From Nicotiana tabacum (Eukaryota > Streptophyta > Magnoliopsida > Solanales > Solanaceae), in assembly GCF_000715075.1 (NCBI RefSeq), contig NC_134081.1:106504108-106568107 (forward strand): a stretch of 64,000 nt of DNA. Reading direction: 5' to 3'. Position numbers and translations under genes: made by a program. Positions 22,690 through 35,222 of this stretch are shown piece by piece; the first letter of the stretch is position 1; every line of letters begins with the position of its first letter. The notes under the pieces are model-generated. The model searched no databases. It had not been told where the DNA came from and worked only from the letters and a program-made list of their open reading frames with translations.

Positions 22690-24012
22690 ATGGTATTTAT
22701 TGACCTAGAGAAAGCATATGACAAGGTCCTTATGGACGTTCTTTGGAAATGCCTGGAGGTGAAAGGTGTGCCGGTAGCGTACATTAGAGTGATAAATGAT
22801 ATGTAAGATGGAGTTAAGACTCGGGTTAGGACTGTGGGAGGTGACTCACAGCTTTTTTCGGTGTTATGGGGTTACACCAAGGATCTACGCTCAACCCATT
22901 TTTATTTTCCCTAGCAATGGACGCCTTAACACACCATATTCAAGGGAGGTATGGAGGCAGGCCCTGGAGTCCAAATGTTTCAAGTTGAGTAGGACTAAGA
23001 CAGAATATCTGGAGTGTAAGTTTAGCGGCGTGGCAGGAAAAGCGGACATGGAAGTGAGGCTTGGCTCACAAGTCATCTCCAAGAGAGAAAGTTTCAAGTA
23101 CCTAGGGTCAATTATCCAGGGAGATGGGGAGATCGGGAGGATATCACGCACCGTACTGGGTGGGATGGATGAAATGACAGTTAGCGTCTGGAGTTCTGTG
23201 TGACAAGAATGTGCTACCGAAACTTAAAAGTAAGTTCTATAGAGCGGTGGTTAGACCGGTCATGTTGTATGGGGCTGAGTGTTTGGCCAGTCAAGAATTC
23301 ACATATCCAGAAGATGAAAGTAGCCGAAATGAGGATGTTGAGATGAATGTGGGGGTATACTAGACTGGATAAGATTAGAAATGAAGATATTCGGGAGAGG
23401 GTGGGCGTTGCTCCTATGGACAACAAGATGCGAGAAGCGAGGCTTAGATGGTTCGGGCTCGTACAAAGGAGAAGCCTAGATGCCCCTGTTAGGAGGTGTG
23501 AGTGGTTGGCTTTGGCAGGTACGAGAAGAGGTAGATGGTGGCCTAAGAAGTATTGGGGCGAGGTGATCAGGCAGGACATGGCGCAACTTCAGATTTTCAA
23601 GGACATGGCTCTTGATAGGAAGGTGTGGAGGTCGAGCATTAGGTTTGTAGGCTAGGGGCAGTCGAGCATTTTTATTCTTTGTACCAGATAGTCTGATATA
23701 GTTTTGTTTAGGACGGCTAGCGGTTTATATTGTGTTCATACTATTTTTTGTTTTGCACAGTATTGTGTTATTGCCCTTCCACTTATTTGTTGTTTCTTAC
23801 GATGCTGATATTATTTTTCTGGTTTCTTTTATTTTTACGGATCTATTCTTTTGTTCTTTTATGATATTATTGTCTCTTCTGTTGAGCAGAGGGTCTCCCG
23901 AAAACAACCTAACTCTCTACCTTTCTGGGGTAGGGGTAAGGTCTACATACACTCTACCCTCCCCAGACCCCACTAATGAGATTTTTCTGGGTTGTTATTG
24001 TTGTTTGCTTTT
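22690..24012 (+). mobile_element. Decayed RTE-type LINE with 3' tail
   Basis: The coding remnant includes the RT start ([11 protein letters not shown], 22700-22735) and the segment [15 protein letters not shown] (near 22980). It continues with the RT connection, and 23347-23655 encodes the conserved C-terminal region ([26 protein letters not shown]). Stops and frameshifts are many. The stretch that should hold the F/YADD catalytic motif is deleted between the ATHHIQG-like and VWRQ-like parts (about 22940-22950). The 3' UTR runs to a tail module (23885-24012) ending gttgttattgttgtttg, shared with the insertions at 9542 and 18517. It is a dead copy. Confidence 0.85.
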
Positions 24013-24146
24013 TTTTGAACATTAAAATATTGTCCTGGAGTTCGAAACGCTTAAATGTGAAACTCCAGCACACTGGACTTAAATTCAAAACTTTGTACAT
24101 GAAACTATAATGTAGTGTACTAGATGGAGCATGAATATTTAAGTTT

Positions 24147-24541
24147 TGTTATAAAATAAAGATAGTAAAGTAAAGACAAGTATAGAGAAAAACTGATATA
24201 TTATTCAAACTTCAAACTTATGTACATAATGAACTGAATTCTCTTCTATTTATAGAAGAAAGTAAGCTGCTGTGTAAGCTGCTACTGCAAGCTGCCGTGT
24301 AAGCTGCTTGTAAGCTGCTACTCTAAGCTGTTGTGCCAGATATAGATAATCTTCTACCATGGGTAATATTTATCCATAACGGAGTACCGAAAGGATAAGC
24401 TTCTTTAGGAGGTTTATTTTCAATAGAGTATTAAATAGATAAACATATTTACGGCGGAGTCTCATATGGATAAGCTTCTTCAGGAAGCTTATTTACAACG
24501 GAGTACTAAATGAACATCCATAATATAATATATTTATAACA
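24147..24541 (-). repeat. 3' LTR of copia C
   Basis: TGTTATAAATA...TTATAACA, 395 bp. It is near identical to 28987-29370 except for small differences, including an extra short copy of a taagctgct motif. The 5 bp outside (agttt) is the candidate target duplication. Confidence 0.88.
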
Positions 24542-24762
24542 CTCCCCCTTGGATATTCATTAAAAGATAATGTGCCTCATTAAAACCTTACTAGGAAAAA
24601 ACCCCGTGGAAAAAAATCCTAGTGAAGGAAAAAGAGTACACATATTTAGTAATACGCATTGCTAGCTGCCTCATTAAAAATCTTATAAGGAAAACCCTGT
24701 GGGAAAAACCTTAGTAAGGAAAAAAGAGTACATCGCGTATTTTACTCCCCCTGATGAAAACC

Positions 24763-26100
24763 TTATTTTAAATATTTAAGTCTCCGCATTCCAATCTTGT
24801 ATACCATCTTCTCAAAAGTTGAAGTTGGTAAAGATTTAGTGGACAAATCTGTCGGATTGTCACTTGAACGGATTTGTTGCACATCAATGTCATCATTTTT
24901 TTGAAGATCGTGTGTGTAGAATAATTTTGGTGAAATGTGCTTCGTTCTACCTCCTTTTATATATCCCCCCTTCAATTGGGCTATGCATGCAGCATTGTCT
25001 TCATATAAAATTGTGGGTCTTTTCTCACATTCCAAACCATATTTTTCTCGAATAAAATAAATTATTGATCTCAACCGTACGCATTCCCTACTTACTTCAT
25101 GAATAGCTATTATTTCAGCATGATTTGAAGAAGTAGCAATAATAGATTGCTTTGTGAAGCGCCATGATATGATAGTACCTCCACATATAAAAACATACCT
25201 GGTTTGAGATCTAGCTTTATGGGGATCAGATAAATAACCTGCATCTGCATAACCAACAAGATCTGCACTATCTTTGTTAGCATAAAACAAACCCATATCA
25301 AGAGTTCTCTTTAAATATCGCAATATATGCTTAATCCCGTTCCAATGTCTCCGTGTAGGAGAAGAACTATATCTTGCTAGTAAATTAATAAAAAATGCTA
25401 TGTCAGGCCTTGTAGCATTAGCAAGATACATTAGTACACCTATTGCACTGAGATAGGGTACTTCGGGACCAAGGAGTTCCTCATCCTCCTCTGGAGGTCG
25501 GAACAAATCTTTATTCACTTCAAGTGATCGAACAACCATTGGTGTACTCAATGGGTGCGCTTTGTCCATGTAAAAGCGTTTTAAGACCCTTTCTGTATAG
25601 GCAGATTGATGAATAAAGATCCCGTCTGCTAAATGTTCAATTTGCAGACCAAGACAAAGTTTTGTCTTTCCAAGATATTTCATCTCAAATTCTTTCTTAA
25701 GATATTCAATTGCCTTTTGGAGCTCTTCTGAAGTTCTAACAAGATTTATGTCATCAACATAAACAACAAGTATAACAAATTCTGAAGCCATTTTCTTTAT
25801 AAAAATACATGGACAAATAACATTATTTATGCAACCCTCTTTCAGCAAATATTCACTGAGACGATTATACCACATGCGTCCAGATTGCTTTAAACCATAT
25901 AAAGATCTTTGTAATCTGATTGAGTATATTTTCCGAGATTTTGAATATGCTTCAGGTATTTTAAATCCTTCAGGGATTTTCATGTAAATTTTATCATCAA
26001 GTGATCCGTACAGATAAGCTGTAACCATATCTATTAGATATATTTCAAGCCTTTCACGTAAGGCTAAACTGATGAGATATCGAAATATTATGGCATCCAT
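24763..26100 (-). pseudogene. RT and RNase H of copia C
   Basis: A 445-residue ORF with the RT palm motif VVYVDDINLV (catalytic YVDD), SLYGLKQSGRMW before it, and RNase H features after it (LVGYADAGYLSDPHKARSQT, ILYEDNAACIAQ, FYTHDLQ). It is nearly intact, but it is cut from the upstream integrase by frameshifts at about 26100-26220, so no full polyprotein can form. Confidence 0.88.
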
Positions 26101-26218
26101 AACTGGTGAATATGTTTCTTCATAATCGACTCCAGGTCATTTTGAGAATCCTTGTGCAACAAGGCGAGCCGTCTATCTTTTAACTTCATTTTTATCATTC
26201 TTTTTTTCGCACAAAAAC

Positions 26219-28280
26219 TCATTTATGACCAACTGGTTTTATACTAGCACGTGTTTGGACTACTGGTCCAAAGACCTCTCTTTTAGCAAGTGACTTCAAT
26301 TCCGATTGAATTGACTCTTGCCATTTTGGCCAATCAAATCTTTGTCGACATTCTTCGACAGATCGGGGTTCAGAATTCTCACTATCTTGCATAATATTAA
26401 GTGTAACATTATATGCAAAAATATTATCCACCATTATTTCAGATCGATTTAAATTAATCCCATCACCAGTAGAACTTATTAAAAGTTCCTCACTCACTTG
26501 AGTCTCGGGTTCATTGATTTCTTCAGGAATCTCAGAACTAATCAGATCTTGAGTCTCTTCAGGAGATCCCTTCATAATATCATTTTGATCATTTGTCGAT
26601 TTTCTTTTTGTAGGATTTCGATCCTTATAACCCAAAGGTCTACTATGCTTCAGGCGTGCTTTAGGTTCACTAGCTCTCATGCTAGTAGATGGTCCTGCTG
26701 GGACATCAATTCGGATAGGCACATTCTCTGCAGGGATATGCGACTTAGTTATCCTTTTCAAATCAGTAAATGCGTCTGGCATTTGATTTGCTATATGCTG
26801 TAAATGGATGATCTTCTGGACCTCCTGATTACATATAGGGGTATGTGGATCAAAGTGAGATAATGATGAAACTTTCCACACAATTTCTCTTTTGATTTCC
26901 TTTTTCTCTCCCTCTAATTGTGGGAAATTTGTTTCATCAAATGGACAATCTGCAAATCAAGCACTAAATAAATCTCCCGTCAATGATTCAAGATAGCGAA
27001 TAATAGAGGATGATTCAAACCTAATATATATATTCCTAACCTTCTTTGGGGCCCATCTTACTGCGCTGTGGTGGTGCTACTGGCACATATACAGCACATC
27101 CAAAAATTTGTAAATGGACAATATTTAGTTCATGACCAAAAACTAATTGTGACGGAGAATATTTATTATAATATATTGGTCTGAGACGGATAAATGATGT
27201 TGCGTGCAAGATAGCATGGCCCCAAACAGTAGTGGGCAATTTTATTTTCATAAGTAGTGGTCTTGCTATCAATTGCAGTCGTTTAATAAATGACTCTGCA
27301 AGGCCATTTTGAGTATGAACATAAGTTACAAGATGTTCAACTTTTATCCCAACTGATAGACAGTAATCATCAAAAGCTTGAGATGAGAATTTTCCAGCAT
27401 TATCGAGGCGAACCTTTATAGGATAATCTGGGAATTGTGCCCTTAATCGAATTATTTGGGCTAATAACTTTGCAAACGCCAGGTTGCGAGATGATAGTAG
27501 GCACACATGGGACCATCTTAAAGATGCATCTATTAGGACCATAAAATATCTAAATAACCCACTTGGTGGGTGAATAGGTCCACATATATCCCAATGTATA
27601 CATTCTAAAAAGGGAGGGGACTCAATGACAGCCTTTATTGGTGATGGTCTAGTGATCATTTTGCCTTGATAACAAGCATCACAAGAAAATTCATCATTTG
27701 TAAGAATCTTCAGGTTCTTTAATGGATGCCTACTCGAATTTTCAGTAATTCGTCTCATCATTATTGATCCAGGATGGCCCAAACGGCCATGCCAAATCAT
27801 AAAGGTATTTGAATCAGTAAACTTCTGGTTTACGATAGAGTGTACTTCAACTGTACTAATCTTTGAATAGTATAAGCCAGAAGATAAAGTTGATAACTTT
27901 TCTACAATGCATTTCTGGCCAGAAATATTCTTTGCAATACAAAGATATTCTACGTTCATTTCATCTATTGTCTCAACATGATACCCATTTCGGCTGATAT
28001 CTATAAAACTCAACAAGTTTCTTCGGGACTTGGAGGAGAACAATACATTATCGATAATAAGTTTTGTTCCCTTAGACAGAAATACAGTACCTCTTCCGGA
28101 GCCTTCAATCAAACTTATATTACCAGAAATTGTTGAAACATTTGCTTTTTCCTTATGCAAATAAGAAAAGTATTTATGATCTTTGAATATGGCATGAGTT
28201 ATTCCACTATCAATTACACAAATATCTTCATGATTGGTTTTTGATCCAAACACAATTTGAGGATTATCCATATTTTTCAA
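26219..28280 (-). pseudogene. Protease-integrase region of copia C
   Basis: 27036-28280 begins with the protease DSG (CVIDSGITH), followed by the GAG-pre-integrase zinc region (HGRLGHPG, CDACYQGK). The integrase core follows with its three acidic residues in context (IHWDICGP, VRLDNAGKFSS, NGLAESFIKR). 26219-26881 is the linker between integrase and RT. Breaks at about 26890-27035 and 26100-26219 disrupt the frame. Confidence 0.86.
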
Positions 28281-28557
28281 AATGACATAAACAAAATAAA
28301 TATGATAGTAAATATCATTTTCAAAGTAGAACTTTTATTTATGTACAACAATTACATAACCATAATATCTACTACAAACAACAAAAATTAAAATATTTAC
28401 ATTTCTACAGATTCACCACCGATCACATGACTTGTTTCTCCTTCTGGGAGTGCAAAATAATCAGCTACATCCAAATGCATGAACTCTAAATTATCTTCAA
28501 AAATAAAATTTGCTTCAGCATTTTTCTCTGTCTTCTTCAGGTAGGCTTGATACAGCT

Positions 28558-28851
28558 CTACCAGGTGCTTTGGCGTATGATATGTACGTGACCAGTGCTC
28601 TTTTCCTCCACATAACGTGCCTGTGGAAGAATGGCCATCTTCAGGTGGTCATATCTATCTTTCAAATTATTCCACAGTATGACTGGATCTTTAGCAGTAA
28701 GATATTCCATTTTCAGGCCCTCATCAAGGTGATGGCGTAAGAATATCATTGCTTTGGTACGGTCTTGGTTCGATGCCTGATTTTTATCTTTGATGGTGTC
28801 TGGCAGACTCATCGCATCAAGATGAATTTCGGCATCAAGCACCCAAGACAT
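28558..28851 (-). pseudogene. Gag remnant of copia C
   Basis: 97 residues resembling the UBN2-type gag (AMIFLRHHLDEGLKMEYL, LWNNLKDRYDHLK). No CCHC knuckle is seen between this and the protease at 28250; the interval 28290-28557 reads like an untranslated or decayed stretch ending in a SHVIGGESVEM-like tail. The nucleocapsid part may be lost. Confidence 0.7.
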
Positions 28852-28986
28852 GTAGCTTTTGCCCGATATATCCAGGGCTACAAACTTAAGTTTAGAAAGA
28901 TTTGACGTTATTTAGAAAAAGAAAGTTCGTACCTCTGATAATTTCAAAGTATTTTCTTGAGATGGCAGAGTCTCGTGCTGATAACG

Positions 28987-29370
28987 TGTTATAAAATAAA
29001 GACAGTAAAGTAAAGACAAGTATAGAGAGAAACTGATATATTATTCAAATTTCAAACTTATGTACATAATGAACTGAATTCTCCTCTATTTATAGAAGAA
29101 AGGAAGCTGATGTGTAAGCTGCTACTGCAAGCTGCTGTGTAAGCTGCTACTCTAAGCTATTGTGCCAGATATAGATAATCTTCTACCATGGGTAATATTT
29201 ATCCATAACGGAGTACCGAAAAGATAAGCTTCTTGAGGAGGCTTATTTTCAATAGAGTACTAAATAGATAAACATATTTAAGGCGGAATCTCATATGGAT
29301 AAACTTCTTTAGGAAGCTTATTTACAATGGAGTACTAAATGAACATCTATAATATAATATATTTATAACA
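28987..29370 (-). repeat. Central LTR of copia C
   Basis: 384 bp. It serves both as 5' LTR of the full internal region and as 3' LTR of the partial copy at its right. The adjacent minus-strand sequence CGTTATCAGCACGAGACTCT occupies the primer-site position; I cannot assign its tRNA. Confidence 0.88.
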
Positions 29371-29867
29371 CTCCCCCTTGGATATTCATTAAAAGATAAT
29401 GTGCCTCATTAAAACCTTACTAGGAAAAAATCCCGTGAGAAAAAATCCTAGTGAAGGAAAAAGAGTACACATATTTAGTAATACGCATTGCTAGCTGCCT
29501 CATTAAAAATCTTATAAGGAAAACCCTGTGGGAAAAAATCTTAGTAAGGAAAAAAGAGTACATCGCATATTTTACTCCCCCTGATAAAAACCTTGTTTTA
29601 AATATTTAAGTCTCCGCATTCCAATCTTGTATATCATCTTCTCAAAAGTTGAAGTTGGCAAAGATTTAGTGAATAAATCTGTCGGATTGTCACTTGAACG
29701 GATTTATTGCACATCAATGTCATCATTTTTCTGAAAATCGTATGTGTAGAATAATTTTGGTGAAATGTGCTTTGTTCTATCTCCTTTTATATATCCCCCT
29801 TCAATTGGGCTATGCATGCAATATTGTCTTCATATACAATTGTGGGTCTTTTCTCAAATTCCAAACC

Positions 29868-31079
29868 AGTTTATGTAGGTGTCGCCTATGAACTTAAAAG
29901 TGATACTCCATGAAAGTGAAACTCTAGGATATTGTCCTATAGGTCAAAAATTGTGGGTCTTTTCTCACTTTTATGTAGGTGTCGCCTATGAACTTAATTA
30001 TCCCACTATTTTCAGGTAAAACTTGCGACATTATCCCATTATTTTCCCAGGTACCACCCATGAAATTACCTCATTATAAAAACTAATAAAAGTGAAACTT
30101 TAAGATAGTGCTTTGGAATTCGAACTTATACAATTAAATAGTCATGAAACTGTCCTAGAATTTGAACTATCTCATTGTCGAATAAAGGTTAAAACTCTAT
30201 GAATTTATCCTAGAGTTTGAACTACAGGAATTTTCATGTAATGTAAATCGTGATAGTTCAAACTCCAGTAAAATTTCTTGAGCCTTTTTGTGTTTTAACT
30301 TGAAATATTTTTGTCCAAATTTTAGTATTTTCATAAAAAAAAGCTAAAATTTAAATAATTTAATAACAGCGGCTAAATGTTGATTAGCAGACTAAAAAGT
30401 GGTTATTGTCCATTTTTTTTGAAACAGAACAATGAAAAGACAGGTTCTTAGTGGGCAAAACCCGATTGATTCGATCTGTTGCATGGAAGAAGATAGGGTT
30501 AATTTCATGGATAGTAATATTTAACTAACTTTTATTACAAGAAAATACATCAATTATGCCGAAAATTACAACTAAGTTGACACATAAGATAAGCACTATC
30601 ATGCCATCTAACACATTTAATTTAAACTTCTGTATCTTATCTCTGCTGATAAATAACAACTTTCAGCCAAACAATAGGAGAAAGTATGGATTTTGATCTA
30701 GATATGACTTTGTTGTCTTGATGATGTGGCAATGTGCTTATTTGACAATTTTTTCTTATGTGATAGCTTAGTTTTAATTTTGGGTGCCAGATTGATTAAT
30801 TTCCGACGATGTTCATGTTATGTGATAAAAGTTGTCCTAAAACCCCAAACAGAGGGGACAAGATGACTGTACAATGAAAAGTAAGAGGGAAAAAAAGGAA
30901 AGGACAAAGAAGAAAGGAACCAAAAAACGAGAAAAAACATAGAAAAGAAAAAATGAAAAAAAAAAAAAAGTTCTTTCTAATAAAACACACACAACATAAT
31001 GGGTTTCATTTAAAAATAATCCAAGGAACTATTAATAGGACCATCAAATGTTGGGTGTATAACTGAAAACCCAAATTAA
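29868..31079. other. Repeat junk with short duplications
   Basis: It starts with a local duplication: attgtgggtcttttctca and gtttatgtaggtgtcgcc each occur twice about 100 bp apart (29841-29890 and 29950-29990). The following 300 bp repeats the theme agtttgaact / tgtcctagaatttgaac that also lies left of copia C (24030-24130). No gene recognised; 30840-30980 is a purine-rich run. Confidence 0.5.
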
Positions 31080-31375
31080 GTTTAGAGTAAAGGTGGTAAG
31101 TGGGCCGGGCCCGGTCCTAAGTGGGTTTCGCGGGTTCGGTCTTAAGTGGGACGTTCCTAAGTGGGCCGGTCCTAAGTGGGCCGGTCCTATGCGGTCCGGT
31201 CCTAAACGGTCCCGGACTTCGCGGGCTTATTGGTGGAACCGGCTCGGGACCGGGACCACGAACTAACGGTCCCGGGTTAAGTAGGCCGGTCTCGGACCTA
31301 AGTGGGCCCAAACGGGCCCAAATGGGCCCAACAGAAACTTTCTATTTTTAATTTTTTTTATTTATAGAAGTTAGA

Positions 31376-31899
31376 GAAAAAAAAATAGTAATAAAGATAT
31401 ATAAGCTATATTCGATTTATATACTATATATACATCTTAAAAAATATATATACTATATTATATATACATAGTATACATCTTAAAATATACTATATATACA
31501 TCTTAAGATATACTATATATACATAGTATACTAGATATATATATAGTATAGTATAGTAGATCTTAAGATATATATACATCTTAAGATATATAAGCTATAT
31601 ATATATATATATATATATAGTAAGATGTATATATAGTATATCTTAAGATGTATACTATCGAATATGACTTATAAACTATGTATATATATTATAGTATATA
31701 TATAGTATATTATAGTATATATATACATCTTAAGATATATATATACACACACACACACTATACTATATATACATAGTATATTCGATATACTCGATATACA
31801 TATATATATAAGCTTATATATATATACTATACTATACTATATATACATCTTAAGATATATAAGCTATATTCGATTTATATACTATATATACATCTTAAG

Positions 31900-31936
<37 letters not shown>

Positions 31937-32008
31937 ATACTATATATACATAGTATATAAGTCATATTCGATAGTATACATCTTAAGATATACTATATAT
32001 ACATCTTA

Positions 32009-32044
<36 letters not shown>

Positions 32045-32533
32045 TATATATACATCTTAAGATATATATATATACACACACACTATACTATATATACATA
32101 GTATATAAGTTATATGTAGTATATCTTAAGATGTATATATAGTATAGTATATATAGTATATCTTAAGATGTATATATAGTATAGTATATATAGTATATCT
32201 TAAGATGTATATATAGTATATCGAATATAGTTTATATATCTTATGAGATGTATATATAGTATAGACTATAGTATAGTATAAATATAAGCTTATATGTATA
32301 CTATACTATACTATAATATATATACATCTTACTATATATAAGCTATATTCGATTTATATACTATATATACATCTTAAGATATACTATATATACATGTATA
32401 TCTACTATATATATCTAGTATATCTAGTATACTATGTATATATAGTATATATAGTATATCTTAAGATGTATATATAGTATAGTATATTATATACTATACT
32501 ATACTATATTATACTATATGTATAGCTTAAGAT
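31376..32533. repeat. Palindromic AT-rich satellite array inside hAT
   Basis: More than 1.1 kb built from permutations of tatatatacatcttaagata, where ATCTTAAGAT is a perfect palindrome, mixed with (TA)n and (AC)n. Both orientations of each phrase occur, so long cruciforms are possible. It lies between the left subterminal repeats and the 3' end of the transposase. Confidence 0.9.
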
Positions 32534-32729
32534 ATATAAAAAGACAAAAATATTGTAAAGAGATATTCAAATCAATGCGTTATATTTTTATTATAGCATT
32601 AAAAATTATGGCAATATCTTTCTTAGTCTTCCTCTCCCCTATGGAATGAGCACAACAAGGTGCTAATACCACCATTGAGAAGAAAAAGAAACTAATCAAG
32701 ATGTGCCAAAATACAAGTTACATATTAAT

Positions 32730-35222
32730 TTACATGGTATCTCTTACAAATTTCATAAATCCTTCAAAGTCCAGAGGAATTTTCGTTGGTGGTGGCGGAA
32801 ATGAAGCTTGGTCATCACCGCTTCCAGGCGAAGCATCATCCTCCGCAAGTTCAGCTAGCATTTCTTCGTAAGCTTCGTCTACCTCTGGTTGTGATTCAAC
32901 AAGTCCAAAATTTCTTATTTCCGAACGGATCCAATCTCTGAAAAGTACTGATTTTTCCAAGCTCTCCCTCATAGACGCTCTATAATCACCGAGTTGAAAT
33001 CTTGCTTGACTGAAAGTGCTCTCTGATGCCACTGTTGAAGCTTGAATAGTTAAAATATCTCGGGCCATCCTTGAAAGAATCGAAAAGTATTTTTCTTTGT
33101 CCTTCCACCATTCCAAAATATTAAAGGAGCCGTCGGGATTCACTTCCTCAATTCCCTGTGATAAATAAACTTCAAGCTCATTTAGTTGTGAAAAATCACT
33201 AGTACTAGAACCTTGAGAACTCCTGAACCCTGCCCAAGTACTAAGTTCTCTTACTCCCAGAGTTCTTTTAGATGATTGAGAACTAGAAGAAGAAGGAGTT
33301 GGAACATTTGAATAGTATGATCTAATGCAACTTTATAAGCATTATAAATAGTTTGAACATTTATTTTAATTGAGGCTATTGCGTTCGGAAGTTTAGACAA
33401 CTCCTCATCTTCAAGTGCTAAACCATTATAAACAGTTTCATACCAAAATTGAGGACCTCCTAATTTCATAGTAGGATTTAACAATGCAGCAATACCATAA
33501 ATAGAGGGAATAGGAAAAAAATATTTTTTAAACTTTTTTCTCATGGAATCAATAGCAAGTTGATAAATTTCCCCACCCTCTGAAAAATGATCAAACAAAT
33601 TTGCAAGTTCTGCAATATAAACTAAACAGTTAGAAATAGTAGGATAATATTGCCCAGAAAATTCATTTATAGCAATATGGAATTTTTCTAAAAAATCTAC
33701 AAGCATTTTAACATTAGCCCAATCCGCATTTGTAAGGTGCTCATCATCATCACTTACATGAGCATTAAACGTTGAGTTTATGGGGTTTCTATATTCATAT
33801 GCAACAACTAAACTTTCATACATGTAATTCCATCTAGTTGGACAAGGTTTAGGAACCTTTCTTTCTCTTAGGCCAAATTCATCGCATCTTTTAAAATATT
33901 CTCTAAGTTTACTTCTACGGTTTGAATAAAAAAGCCAATTAAGAGCCATTTTAACCTTTTCAATTTCAACATTTAAAATTCGCATACCATCACCCATAAT
34001 TAAATGGTAAATATGACAAATACATCTAACATGAAAAATGTTACTAAATACAGGACTTAGTGTAGTGGTAAGCAAGGCTACAGCATTTGTGTTACTAGTA
34101 GCATTATCCATTGAAACTGATATTATTTTATCACTAATGCAAAAATATCTACAAATATCCGCAATCGTGCTAGAAATAAACTGCCATGTGTGACGTGAAT
34201 TAATTATTCTATAAGCAATAATGCGCTTTTGCATTATCCAATGCTCATCAATCCAATGACTGGTAACAGTAAGGTAATCACAGTCATTACCACTTCTACC
34301 AATATCAGTTGTAATAGCAAGACGACAATTTATATGAGTAAATAAATAGCGCAAATATTGTTCATATTCATGTTTATATTTATAAATATCACTCTTTACG
34401 GTTGTGCGAGGAAAACCTTTATAAGTAGGATTATAAATTTTTCTAATATAATGCACAAAGTGGGGGTTAGAAGGAAAACTATAGGGTAAGCACATAACAA
34501 TAACCATTTTTGCCAATTCTTCCCGATCTTTTTTTGGATCATAATATAAAATACCACCGATAACAGTGTTAATTCCCGGTTAAAATTGATTTGACCCGGT
34601 ACTAAGGTCAGCCTGACTAGGTGCACTTGTCCCCTCAGCCAAAGCTTTCATACGAAAATATCTAGCTTTATCTTGAGGGTGTAGCAATATGTGTCTAGTC
34701 AAACTTCCCGTCCTCCCCGACTTCCAACATATTGAAAAACTAACTCTTTGCCACAAGTTTTACACTTAGCCCTATTATTTTCTCTTAGTTGAGTAAAAGA
34801 TTGCCAAACAAGAGATGTTTCTGTCCGTTTAGAATGTTGTCTAGAAAAAGTAGGGGCACTAATATGAGGGTCAGACGGGGGATCATCTGGATTATTATTA
34901 GTTGGGTTAACTTCAGGAGCAGGACTAGTGGGTGTATCGTCATCCGGTTGCGTTTCATCAAAATCTATTTCTTCATCATCATTTTCATCAATAGTTGGAT
35001 TACCATAAAGAGCATTCATATATTCATGGTTTAGTTGTTCACCGGGTGCAATATTAAGGCAAAATTAACTCTCGGTAAATTGTAATAAACTATTATCGCT
35101 ATCAAGAATAGGATGTGTAGGACGGGTAACAGGTTTGGGTCGGGGAGCCGGGGGAAGTGGAGGAGGAACAGATTGGCCACTAGATTCACCACTCTTCGAT
35201 TTTCCCTTATTTTTACTAAACA
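32730..35222 (-). pseudogene. hAT transposase (BED finger, RNase H-like core, dimerisation domain)
   Basis: The N-terminus starts about 35222 (MFSKNKGKSKSGES) with an in-frame stop near 35065. 34699-35019 carries the BED-type finger (VWQSFTQLRENNRAKCKTCG), followed by a frameshift. 33251-34516 (421 residues) is the catalytic core, with ITTDIGRS (first Asp), VSMDNATSN (second Asp), VRCICHIYHLI and CPTRWNYMYESL. 32730-33143 is the C-terminal dimerisation region with VASESTFSQ, where the catalytic Glu sits. Another frameshift lies near 33290. All key residues are visible, but at least three lesions split the frame. Confidence 0.9.

Larger units (their letters stand above)
24147..29867 (-). mobile_element. 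Ty1/copia retrotransposon C with an extra partial copy
   Basis: Read on the minus strand, the order is the 3' end of an internal region (29867-29371), an LTR (29370-28987), a full internal region (28986-24542) and an LTR (24541-24147). The right-hand partial segment repeats 24542-25065 almost base for base and stops abruptly at about 29867. This is an LTR-internal-LTR-internal dimer from which the rightmost LTR is missing. PPT-like AAGGGGGAG precedes both LTRs. The family differs from copia A/B in LTR length (395 and 384 bp) and primer site. Confidence 0.85.

Noticed and set aside
24763..26100. Active copia polymerase
   Set aside because: The RT-RNase H frame is open, but it is cut off from gag and integrase by frameshifts and the element is a truncated dimer.
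31117..31351. ORFs on both strands rich in G, P and T
   Set aside because: They are read-through of the GC-rich subterminal repeats of the hAT transposon, not genes.
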